The notes under the pieces were generated by a model that was not told where the DNA came from, ran no database searches, and worked only from the letters and a program-made list of their open reading frames with translations. Position numbers and translations under genes: made by a program. A DNA stretch of 64,000 nt from Alphaproteobacteria bacterium (GTDB taxonomy: Bacteria > Pseudomonadota > Alphaproteobacteria > Rhodobacterales > Rhodobacteraceae): assembly GCA_024280735.1 (NCBI GenBank), contig JAJRPO010000019.1, positions 18,368-82,367 of the forward strand. The letters are read 5' to 3'. This document shows, piece by piece, positions 8,394 through 16,078 of this stretch (position 1 is the first letter of the stretch; each line of letters opens with the position of its first letter).

Positions 8394-9340
8394 TACCAAG
8401 GCGCTTTGTCAAAGACAGCCTGGGTTTCACCCTGCAAACCTGTCAGGTAAGACAGGTAATCAGCACCGGTTTGGGGCAGTAAGAAGATGTTGCCTTTGGC
8501 GGCATTCGCCTGAAACTCGTCAGAAGCCATGATGGTTGACAGCATCTCGTCAAGCTGCGCTTGGATTGCCGCGTCAATGCCGGCGGGCGCGATAAAGCCA
8601 CGGGTGGCGCGCATTTGCACATCATAGCCCTGTTCTTTGGCAGTCGACATTTCTGGCAAATGACTGTCACGCGCGTCAGTCAGCAGCGCAATAATGCGTG
8701 CGTCGCCTGCATTATGCTGCTTGATCATTTGCGAAAGGTTCATAAAGGCTGCATCAACGTGACCGCCCAGAACACCGGCTTTTTGCTCGGTTGAGCCTTT
8801 GGTTGGCAGCAAGTTGAATTCCACACCCGCGAGGGCCTCAAATGATTTTGCAGCCAAGAAATCGTCCGAACCGATACCGTTCACGGCAACCGTCAAGGGG
8901 CTTGCCTTAGCCGCCGCCGCCAGATCGGCCATGTTCATGATTTTGCTATCTTTGGGAACAGCAACGATCGCGGGGTCTTGCGCCACATTGCCCATCACAT
9001 GAAAGCTGTCGAGCGTGTATTTTGCACGGCCAGAAACAACATGTGCCACCAATTGCGGGGTGAAGTTCAGACCGATGGTATAGCCGTCTGCCTTGGCACG
9101 GGAAATTGATTCAAAACCCTTTTGGCCACCGGAACCCGGTACGTTCTTGATGATGAATTCAAAGCCCTCATAGTTCTTTTCGGCAAGTTCGGTGAACAGG
9201 CGCGCGGTACGGTCTGTGGAACCACCAGCCTTGGAAGGCACGACAATGGTGATTGTTTTGGTTGGATAGTCAGCAGCATAACCCGCGGTCGTGAGGCCGA
9301 GTGAGACGACCACGCCTGTTAGTATTGATTTGATAAACAT
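8393..9340 (-). CDS. tctC: Tripartite tricarboxylate transporter substrate-binding protein TctC
   Basis: 315 residues. A TTG three bases earlier is possible, but the ATG giving MFIKSILTGVVV has GGGAG eight bases upstream and starts a good signal peptide ending GYAAD. The mature protein opens with YPTKTITIVVPSKAGGSTD, the hallmark of TctC/Bug receptors, where the loop after the first strand grips a carboxylate. These periplasmic proteins bind carboxylic acids such as citrate, nicotinate or aromatic acids and deliver them to TctA/B. It is the first gene of the transporter transcript and the one most likely to reveal the pathway substrate. Confidence 0.93.
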   Translation of the reverse strand: MFIKSILTGVVVSLGLTTAGYAADYPTKTITIVVPSKAGGSTDRTARLFTELAEKNYEGFEFIIKNVPGSGGQKGFESISRAKADGYTIGLNFTPQLVAHVVSGRAKYTLDSFHVMGNVAQDPAIVAVPKDSKIMNMADLAAAAKASPLTVAVNGIGSDDFLAAKSFEALAGVEFNLLPTKGSTEQKAGVLGGHVDAAFMNLSQMIKQHNAGDARIIALLTDARDSHLPEMSTAKEQGYDVQMRATRGFIAPAGIDAAIQAQLDEMLSTIMASDEFQANAAKGNIFLLPQTGADYLSYLTGLQGETQAVFDKAPW

Positions 9341-9704
9341 CAAATATTCTCCCTGAAATGTGAGGCTGTTTCACGCTTGATTGCGTGGATTATCAGCCTT
9401 TGCCGATGCATTTAATCGCATAGGCAAATCTGTGTTGAAAAACATAGCAACCGATTTTTGGTTTGGCAACGAAATCTTGAGAACTGGTCTTGTAAGGGGA
9501 AATGAACTGGTATGGTCGCCAAATTGGGATATTTTGTAGATTAGGCATTTCTAAGTTACATAAGTAACTGGTAACCCGTTTGCAGTATGTTTGGACAATC
9601 GGGCAAAGAAGACCTCTTTGGCAATCCAATGACTTGCAGAGATCAGAGTAAATGACAAAAAGCCCCAGCGAGCCGGGGCCTTAATACGCGGTATTTTCAA
9701 GTGG
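9341..9704. other. Intergenic region upstream of tctC
   Basis: About 360 bases of lower-GC sequence without a convincing gene. It must hold the tctC promoter. A perfect 6-bp inverted repeat with a 4-base spacer (AGTTAC-ATAA-GTAACT) at 9554-9569 could be an operator, but nothing links it to a known regulator. The left-hand terminator of the ialB-like gene lies at 9657-9681. Confidence 0.4.
9657..9681 (-). terminator. Rho-independent terminator of the ialB-like gene
   Basis: Read on the minus strand, GCCCCGG-CTCG-CTGGGGC is followed by five T residues. It lies 24 bases after the stop of the IalB-family gene. Confidence 0.75.
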
Positions 9705-10325
9705 CTATTTCGCCAGAGCATTCCATGCGGCGGTAAAGCCGGTCAATGACATCTTCAATTTGATGGGGTCGTCCGGTGAAGAAATGGCTGCAATAGTGAC
9801 GGTTGCATTCGCACCTTTGCGCATGCTGGCAACCTGACCACCGGTTAGGCCGAAGCGCGACGTACATCCAATTTCATCGCAAAACAGATAGGGATAGGGC
9901 TGTACCTTGCCTGTATCGATGCGAAGTTTAACGCCGACAGTCAACACACTGCCAAGTGGGCTGGTGAATATAACGCCAGCGGCGGCCTTTTTGCCCTCTG
10001 GCAGACGTTGAATTTCCACAATAGCCAGTTTGTTGCCGTCTTCGTCATCAAGCTGTTGATACAGGTGGCAAGCTTCTTTTTGGCCTTCTTCAGCGGCTTT
10101 TGCGCAGCGCACCTCCCAGGTTCCTTGCTGTTCACGCAAGTACAGCTGCCCGGGTTTCGGTTCTGCGACTTCGCCTGCAACCGGAAACTCCTCCGCTGCT
10201 TTTGTGGTTTCTGGTGCAGTTTCTTCGGCTTTAGGTGCTTCGGTGCTGGCAGCGTCTTGCGCATACGCCGCTGGACTCAAAGCAAAGGCCAAAGCAATCG
10301 TCAGGGAATAAATGGTCTGTTTCAT
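9705..10325 (-). CDS. Invasion associated locus B (IalB) family protein
   Basis: 206 residues from the ATG giving MKQTIYSLTIALAF (a TTG one codon earlier is less likely). A signal peptide ends at AYAQD, followed by a Glu/Pro/Thr-rich linker of about 40 residues. The IalB domain then starts near WEVRCAKAAEEGQKEACHLYQQ and ends with GFTAAWNAL. Paired Cys residues in the domain (WEVRC…EAC, FCDEIGC) suggest disulfides in the periplasm. The family was named for Bartonella invasion locus B but is common in free-living Rhodobacterales, where its job is not known. It is a single gene with its own terminator. Confidence 0.85.
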   Translation of the reverse strand: MKQTIYSLTIALAFALSPAAYAQDAASTEAPKAEETAPETTKAAEEFPVAGEVAEPKPGQLYLREQQGTWEVRCAKAAEEGQKEACHLYQQLDDEDGNKLAIVEIQRLPEGKKAAAGVIFTSPLGSVLTVGVKLRIDTGKVQPYPYLFCDEIGCTSRFGLTGGQVASMRKGANATVTIAAISSPDDPIKLKMSLTGFTAAWNALAK

Positions 10326-10441
10326 CAAGATACTCTTTTGTCGATGTTAATCTTACGGCTAAGTTCTAAAGCTCTTTCGCCCGATTGTCAGGTTAAAAAG
10401 ACGGGGCTGAGCGGCAACTTGCCTCCGAAATCCCGGAAATT

Positions 10442-10476
10442 AAAAAAGGCACACAATAGATGTGTACCTTTTTTTT
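10442..10476. terminator. Orphan terminator-like hairpin
   Basis: Stem of 13 pairs with one mismatch (AAAAAAGG-C-ACACA / TGTGT-A-CCTTTTTT), loop ATAGA, followed by T residues through 10476. No gene ends here on either strand, so it may close a small RNA from either side or insulate the divergent promoters. Confidence 0.6.
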
Positions 10477-10577
10477 CTGCTTCCCGCAGTTCTCCCCATC
10501 GGACTAGCCGATCATTTGTTTGGGTAAGCTATGGCATAGATGGGGGGTGCGTCAACAGTACACAGGGTAAAAAACGG

Positions 10578-10677
10578 GGTATTTGCAACATTTCTGTAAT
10601 AATTCAGGAAATATAAGGGAATCGATGGGTTAGAGCGGTTAATGCAAGTGGTTTGCCCATGGTATTTGCAATATTTC
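10578..10677 (+). repeat. Pair of 17-base direct repeats upstream of the DUF853 gene
   Basis: GGTATTTGCAACATTTC at 10578 and GGTATTTGCAATATTTC at 10661 differ at one base and lie 83 bases apart. The second copy is about 40 bases before the gene start. This could be a regulator binding pair; no known motif recognised. Confidence 0.45.
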
Positions 10678-10716
10678 CCCGTTATTCTGTTGCAAAAGAA
10701 ACGAAGGGAATGGGCA

Positions 10717-12273
10717 ATGGGCAGCAAAGACCGGTTATTTATTGGCGGCGGCGGCGCGGATTACAGCGAGGCGCAATCACTGATCCTGAAATACGCCAAT
10801 CGCCACGGCTTGATTGCAGGTGCCACCGGGACTGGTAAAACTGTAACATTGCAAATTCTGGCCGAAAGCTTCTCTGCGATGGGGGTGCCGGTGTTTTTAT
10901 CCGACGTCAAAGGTGATTTGTCGGGGTTGGCCAAGGCAGGGTCGGCAGACTTCAAATTGCATGATGCTTTTATAAAACGGGCGGGCACCATCCAGTTTGA
11001 CGATTATGGCTATGACGCTTTTCCCGTGACATTCTGGGATCTATTTGGCGAACAAGGCCATCCGGTGCGCACCACAATTTCCGAAATGGGTCCCTTGTTG
11101 TTGTCCCGCCTTATGGAATTATCCGAGGCACAAGAAGGTGTCATTAACATCGCTTTTCGCATGGCCGATGAAGAAGGCTTGCCGTTGCTGGATATGAAAG
11201 ATCTGCGCGCCATGCTGGTTTGGTTGGGTGAAAACCGCAAAGCTATTGCGCTGGAATACGGGTCTATTTCTACCAGTTCAATCGGCGCTATCCAGCGGCG
11301 TTTGCTGGTGTTGGAAAATCAGGGGGCAGAGGCATTCTTTGGCGAGCCGGCATTGGATCTGACCGACATGATTTCTTGCACGCCGGGCGGGCAGGGGCGG
11401 ATCAACATTCTGGCGGCGGATAAGCTGATGCAGTCGCCGCGCCTCTATGGGACGTTCCTGTTGTGGATGCTGTCAGAGTTGTTCGAGATGCTGCCAGAGG
11501 TGGGTGATCCGGACAAGCCCAAGCTGGTGTTCTTTTTTGACGAGGCGCATTTGCTGTTTGACGACGCGCCCAAGGCGCTGGTGGATAAGATTGAACAGGT
11601 TGCGCGTCTGATCCGGTCCAAAGGGGTTGGGGTGTATTTTGTCACCCAAAAACCGGACGATGTGCCGGAGGATATTCTGGGCCAATTGGGAAACCGTGTA
11701 CAGCACGCCTTGCGTGCCTTTACCCCGCGCGATCAAAAGGCGTTAAAATTGGCAGCGGCGACGTTCCGGACCAACCCGCGTTTTGATACGGCAACTGCCA
11801 TCAAGGAAGTCGGGGTTGGCGAAGCGCTGGTATCTACGTTGATGAAAAAGGGGATGCCTTCGGTTGTTGAGCGGACATTGATCCGCCCGCCGTCCTCGCA
11901 GCTTGGGCCGATTACCGCAGAGGAACGCAAAGCCGTTATTGCAGCCTCGCCTGTGGCGGGAATATACGAGGCCGAAGTGGACCGTGAAAGCGCCTATGAA
12001 AAACTGGCCAAACGGGCAAAAGACGCGGCAGCTGAGGCCGAGCAAGCAGAAGCGGCCGTCGAGCGGGCCGAAGAAAAGGAACGCGAATTTGCCCGTGCGC
12101 GCCGCTTTGACGGAAAATCATCCCGCAGCCGACGGGCAAGTACTAGCAAACGTTCATCCCGCAGCGACAGCATCGGTACGGCCTTTGCTAAGTCCTTCGC
12201 GCGCCAATTGGGAACTAAAGCAGGCCAATCGATCATTCGGGGTGTTTTGGGAAGTTTGTTCAAAGGGCGCTGA
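10717..12273 (+). CDS. HerA-like helicase/ATPase, DUF853 family
   Basis: 518 residues from the ATG giving [16 protein letters not shown], preceded by AAGGGA about nine bases upstream; a longer frame beginning 75 bases earlier lacks such a site. Walker A is GATGTGKT near residue 40 and [10 protein letters not shown] near residue 270 is the Walker B. The C-terminal 100 residues are charged and coiled-coil-like ([21 protein letters not shown] in part) and end in a basic segment. DUF853/HerA_C proteins are hexameric FtsK/HerA-type P-loop ATPases, some of which move DNA in repair; the role of this stand-alone form is not established. No HerA-NurA or defence partner is adjacent. Confidence 0.88.
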   Translation: MGSKDRLFIGGGGADYSEAQSLILKYANRHGLIAGATGTGKTVTLQILAESFSAMGVPVFLSDVKGDLSGLAKAGSADFKLHDAFIKRAGTIQFDDYGYDAFPVTFWDLFGEQGHPVRTTISEMGPLLLSRLMELSEAQEGVINIAFRMADEEGLPLLDMKDLRAMLVWLGENRKAIALEYGSISTSSIGAIQRRLLVLENQGAEAFFGEPALDLTDMISCTPGGQGRINILAADKLMQSPRLYGTFLLWMLSELFEMLPEVGDPDKPKLVFFFDEAHLLFDDAPKALVDKIEQVARLIRSKGVGVYFVTQKPDDVPEDILGQLGNRVQHALRAFTPRDQKALKLAAATFRTNPRFDTATAIKEVGVGEALVSTLMKKGMPSVVERTLIRPPSSQLGPITAEERKAVIAASPVAGIYEAEVDRESAYEKLAKRAKDAAAEAEQAEAAVERAEEKEREFARARRFDGKSSRSRRASTSKRSSRSDSIGTAFAKSFARQLGTKAGQSIIRGVLGSLFKGR

Positions 12274-12495
12274 TAAAACGATGGATGGCAGGCATATTTC
12301 ATTACCACCTTCCTGAAGTATTAATGACATTTTAATATATATTAACATTTTCTTTACATAATTGAGCCGCCGGTCTAACTTGGGTTAACCACGGGTTGAT
12401 CAACAATGCGGGCCAGCGGGTGCACTAGAGCGACTGCAAAAAATATGGGCGGAAAAGGAGGCTTGAAATCCCTTTTCAATATCAGGCAGTAGGCA

Positions 12496-13317
12496 ATGAA
12501 AATTATCGGATTTTGTCGGTTCTCGTTCTTTGGGCCGAGCGACACTAAACTCAATTATGATGACGAAAAGCAGGCCTTTAGGGACTTGTATGATCATAAA
12601 CGCATGGAGACGCGGTTCTTCCTGTTTGAAAATCTGATGCTGCCAAGCATTGCAGCCCAGACCGATAAAAATTTCGAGCTGGTGATCCTGACCTCCGAAG
12701 TCATGCCGGCAAAATACCGCAAACGTTTGCTGGCTTTGTGTAAACCAGTCAAACAAATCCGTGTCGAATTCGCGGCCGGAATGGTCCTGAAAGAAGTCGT
12801 GAGACCGATGCTGGTGAAATGTGCCGAGCGTGGCAAATACGAGTTGGTACAATTTCGGATCGACGATGATGATGCGCTGTCCTGCCATTTTATTAGGCGA
12901 TTGCGGGAAATCGCATCGCAAAGCGGACCGCAAAAAATCATTTCAATGCCACTTGGCCTGATGGTTTACAATATGCCGGAAATGAACGGCATCGATAAAT
13001 TTCTGCGCCCCTTTACCGGTGCTGGGTTCGCCTTTCACTCTATGAAGGGCCGCTATCGGGTGATATTTGAATATGCTCACAATCAGGCGCAGCGCAATTT
13101 TCGCACCGTTACAGACCCGACAAATGCCTCTCACATTCAATCTTTCCATGCGTCGGCGGATACAGCCATGCGCCACGTCAGGCGGGTAAAATCCTATCTG
13201 AAAAACTCTGGTAAATCGCTGGACAAAGAAGGTGTCGAAACCATGCTTGCACAAGAATTCCCGACAATCGATTACGGCTGTCTGGATAATGTGAAAGAAA
13301 AGATGAACAGTTTTTAG
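12496..13317 (+). CDS. Putative rhamnosyltransferase family glycosyltransferase
   Basis: 273 residues. The opening FCRFSFFGPSDTKL, the ETRFFLFENLMLPSIAAQTDKNF segment (shown by key residues) and the acidic motif RIDDDDAL near residue 127, which fits a metal/nucleotide-sugar binding DxD, match the putative rhamnosyl transferase family (PF11316). It probably adds a sugar to an extracellular or lipid-linked glycan. There is no signal peptide. It stands alone, converging on the CorC-like gene 13 bases away, and no polysaccharide cluster is nearby. Confidence 0.75.
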   Translation: MKIIGFCRFSFFGPSDTKLNYDDEKQAFRDLYDHKRMETRFFLFENLMLPSIAAQTDKNFELVILTSEVMPAKYRKRLLALCKPVKQIRVEFAAGMVLKEVVRPMLVKCAERGKYELVQFRIDDDDALSCHFIRRLREIASQSGPQKIISMPLGLMVYNMPEMNGIDKFLRPFTGAGFAFHSMKGRYRVIFEYAHNQAQRNFRTVTDPTNASHIQSFHASADTAMRHVRRVKSYLKNSGKSLDKEGVETMLAQEFPTIDYGCLDNVKEKMNSF

Positions 13318-13330
13318 GTGCTGTTACGGT

Positions 13331-14647
13331 TTACAGCCGCCTGATCCGGAGTTGAGCAATCTTGTTTTGCTCGCGCCGCGCTACCTCAAAACGGAACCCG
13401 TGAAAGCTGAACACTTGCCCTGCGTCTGGAATCATCTGCGCCTCGTGGATCACCAAACCTGCGATCGTGTTGGCCTCCTCGTCAGGCAGTGACCAATCCA
13501 GCGCCCGGTTCAGGTCGCGAATGGTCATACCGCCGTCAATCAGGAAATTACCCATGTCATCTTGTGTCGGCGCGGTTGTGTCATCGACATCATGTTCATC
13601 GGTGATTTCGCCGATAATTTCCTCAATGATGTCCTCCAGCGTTATCAACCCTTGCAGGGCGCCATATTCATCCACCACAATTGCAAAATGGGATCGGCGG
13701 CGCAGGAATTCGCGCATCTGGTCCTCTAATGTTGTGGTTTCCGGCACAAAATAGGCTTTCCTAGCCACGTCCAGTATTTTGAATTTATCGAGGTTCTGAA
13801 GACCGCCTTTGGTTTGGCGAACCTGTTTGTTAACGGCGCGCAGCAGGTCTTTGGCGTGGATCACGCCAACGATATTTTCCGGCTCATCTTTGAAAACAGG
13901 CAGGCGCGTGTGCGAGGAGGCCAGTATTTGATCGACAATATCTTGCGGCGGCGTGTCCGCATCGATCATCTCGATGTCGGAGCGGTGCAACATGATTTCC
14001 TCAACCTCGCGGTCTTTCAAATCCAGCGCCCCGAGCAGGCGGTCGCGGTGGTCGCGCTCAAAGTTACCCTCAACATGCCCAAGAGAAATTGCACCGGCGA
14101 TTTCTTCTTGTGCTGCCTGTGCTTCGCCTTCATCCGCGCCATGGACGCCGATCATGTGTAAAATGCCGCGCACCACAATTTGCACAGCACTGACAAAGGG
14201 CGACAAGGTTTTTACCGCGATAGACACCGGCAAAGAGACCATTTGCGCCGCCTGTTCAGAACGTAAAATAGCATAGGTTTTCGGCAAAACCTCGGCAAAT
14301 ACCAATACAAGCAGGGTCATTACAATGGTGGCGAGCGCGACCCCGCTCTCGCCATAAAGGCGCAGCAACAGGCTGGTAGCCAGCGACGCGGCGAGGATAT
14401 TCACCAGATTATTGCCGAGGAGAACCGCCCCGATCAGTTTTTCGCTGTCCTCTGTCAGGCGCAAGGCGCGCTTGGCACCGATTGATCCCTTATCCGCGAG
14501 CGCGTGCAACTTGCCCCGACTTGCCGCTGTCAGGGCCGTTTCAGAGCCAGAGAAAAAGGCCGAGATCACCAGTAGAATAATGATTGCCGCTAGCGTCAGC
14601 CAGAGACTCCAATCAATGCCGGTGATTTCGGCAGCAGCGCTTTCCAT
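13331..14647 (-). CDS. CorC/HlyC family (CNNM-CBS) membrane protein
   Basis: 438 residues. The N-terminal CNNM/DUF21 domain has about four membrane segments and the SAFFSGSETALTAASRGKL motif typical of the family. A CBS pair follows from about residue 215 (motifs TRLPVFKDEPENIVGVIHAKDLL and SHFAIVVDEYGALQGLITLEDI by key residues), and a CorC_HlyC domain ends the chain. Members are linked to Mg2+/Co2+ efflux or resistance. It lies downstream of the DctB/DctD-like pair in the same direction, with a gap of about 90 bases. Confidence 0.9.
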   Translation of the reverse strand: MESAAAEITGIDWSLWLTLAAIIILLVISAFFSGSETALTAASRGKLHALADKGSIGAKRALRLTEDSEKLIGAVLLGNNLVNILAASLATSLLLRLYGESGVALATIVMTLLVLVFAEVLPKTYAILRSEQAAQMVSLPVSIAVKTLSPFVSAVQIVVRGILHMIGVHGADEGEAQAAQEEIAGAISLGHVEGNFERDHRDRLLGALDLKDREVEEIMLHRSDIEMIDADTPPQDIVDQILASSHTRLPVFKDEPENIVGVIHAKDLLRAVNKQVRQTKGGLQNLDKFKILDVARKAYFVPETTTLEDQMREFLRRRSHFAIVVDEYGALQGLITLEDIIEEIIGEITDEHDVDDTTAPTQDDMGNFLIDGGMTIRDLNRALDWSLPDEEANTIAGLVIHEAQMIPDAGQVFSFHGFRFEVARREQNKIAQLRIRRL

Positions 14648-14734
14648 TCAGTTCGTTCCTTGCGTTAACAACAAATTTGTTTATGGGCGCAAGGCGCGGC
14701 TGCCGCAAGGGGGGCGGCCTGAATCTAGGCTGGA

Positions 14735-16072
14735 TCACCCCACATAATTCGAACGGGTCAATCCGTATTTTGCCATTTTCTCGTTCAAGGTCCGGCGCGG
14801 AAGGGATAATTCCTCCATGACCGACTGGATAGATCCTTTGTGGCGGCGCATGGTGTTGTCGATCAACATACGCTCGAAGGCTTCGACGTATTCCTTTAAC
14901 GGCTTGCCTCCGGTCATAACATCCGGCGTCGGATCGCCACCGTCGTCCATCAGCAAATTGGCAATAGAATAACTGCCGCGTCGGTGCTGCAAGACGGCGC
15001 GTTCCGCAAGGTTGATCAATTGGCGGATGTTGCCGGGCCATGGGGCCTGCAACAGTTGGGCGGCGTCTTTGGCAGAAACATCCGGTCCATCACAGCCATA
15101 CTCCTCGGCAAAATTTTCAACATAGCGGTTGAACAAATTGAGGATGTCCTCGCCGCGCTGGCGCAGGGGGGGCGGGGTGATCTGCATGGCAGCAAGTCGA
15201 TAATAGAGATCTTGGCGCAGGGTTTCCTCGAGCGGTGCATTTGGGTCTGCCTCGTTGGAAATCGCAATAATGCGCAGCGGGGATGTATCCGCGCCACGGT
15301 CATAATCTTCGAGCGCCCCAATAAGGCGCGCCTGAACGGAAGGCGGCAGGGATTCGATGTCTTCCAAGCAAAGCGTCCCCCCCAAGGCGGCCTCAACAGC
15401 CGGGGTTGCATCGTCCATCGGGCCAAACAGGCGGCGCGACAGTTCATCCTCTGCAAAGGCCGCACAGTTAACTGTGATAAACTTTTTGCCTTGGCGCGGG
15501 CCGCAAGCATGCAGAGCATGGGCAATCAGACTTTTGCCAGTGCCGGTTTCTCCGGTCACCATGATATGCCCATCCGCTTGGGCCAGATCAAGAATATCCT
15601 CTCGTAGACGTTCCATTATGGGGCTGGAACCCATCAACTTGCGCAGCAACACCGTGCCATCGGATAGTTCACGGCGCAATGTCCGGTTATCCAGTGTCAA
15701 CCGGCGGGCATGTACCGCGCGCTTGGCCAATTCTGCCATCCGATCAGGATCAAACGGTTTTTCCAGAAAATCATAGGCCCCAATGCGCATAGCTTCTACG
15801 GCCATCGCCACATCACCGTGGCCCGTGATCAGGATCACCGGCAATTGGTTGTCGAGGCTTTGCAGGCGTTTGAGGAATGTTATGCCATCCATGCCCGGCA
15901 TTTTAATATCGGAAATCAGAATCCCGGGGTAATCGGGGCCGATTTCTTTCAACGCGTCCAGCGCACTGGCATAGGTTTTTGTCCTGTAGCCAGAAAGGGT
16001 TAACCATTGGGAAATGCTTTCGCGCATATCCTGTTCATCATCGACGATTGCGATGGTCATCTGCTCGGGCAT
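14735..16072 (-). CDS. DctD-type response regulator with AAA+ domain lacking GAFTGA
   Basis: 445 residues: receiver domain (phospho-acceptor Asp55 in LISDIKMPG, Lys105 in EKPFD), AAA+ domain (Walker A GETGTGKS at 174-181, Arg finger region DLYYRLA near 292) and a Fis-type helix-turn-helix at the C-terminus. After LFG at residue 215 the sequence runs PMDDATPAVEAALGGTL, about eight residues shorter than usual, and the GAFTGA loop that contacts sigma-54 is absent. Walker B reads CLEDIE where LDEI is normal. It therefore probably does not open sigma-54 promoters; Rhodobacter capsulatus NtrC is a known GAFTGA-less precedent. It follows the kinase gene by 6 bases. Confidence 0.88.
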   Translation of the reverse strand: MPEQMTIAIVDDEQDMRESISQWLTLSGYRTKTYASALDALKEIGPDYPGILISDIKMPGMDGITFLKRLQSLDNQLPVILITGHGDVAMAVEAMRIGAYDFLEKPFDPDRMAELAKRAVHARRLTLDNRTLRRELSDGTVLLRKLMGSSPIMERLREDILDLAQADGHIMVTGETGTGKSLIAHALHACGPRQGKKFITVNCAAFAEDELSRRLFGPMDDATPAVEAALGGTLCLEDIESLPPSVQARLIGALEDYDRGADTSPLRIIAISNEADPNAPLEETLRQDLYYRLAAMQITPPPLRQRGEDILNLFNRYVENFAEEYGCDGPDVSAKDAAQLLQAPWPGNIRQLINLAERAVLQHRRGSYSIANLLMDDGGDPTPDVMTGGKPLKEYVEAFERMLIDNTMRRHKGSIQSVMEELSLPRRTLNEKMAKYGLTRSNYVG

Positions 16073-16078
16073 GTTGTT

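Larger units (their letters stand above)
10326..10716. other. Intergenic region between the ialB-like gene and the DUF853 ATPase gene
   Basis: About 390 bases between divergent genes. It holds a strong A/T-flanked hairpin (10442-10474) and two near-identical 17-base direct repeats (GGTATTTGCAA-C/T-ATTTC) at 10578-10594 and 10661-10677. The upstream extension of the DUF853 frame has no good ribosome site and was not used. Confidence 0.5.

Noticed and set aside
9393..9629. 78-codon minus strand frame before tctC
   Set aside because: Low-complexity mixed residues, no ribosome site and no family; probably chance in A/T-rich DNA.
10642..10716. 25-codon N-terminal extension of the HerA-like ATPase
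   Set aside because: Family starts at [11 protein letters not shown] and the AAGGGA site favours the later ATG.
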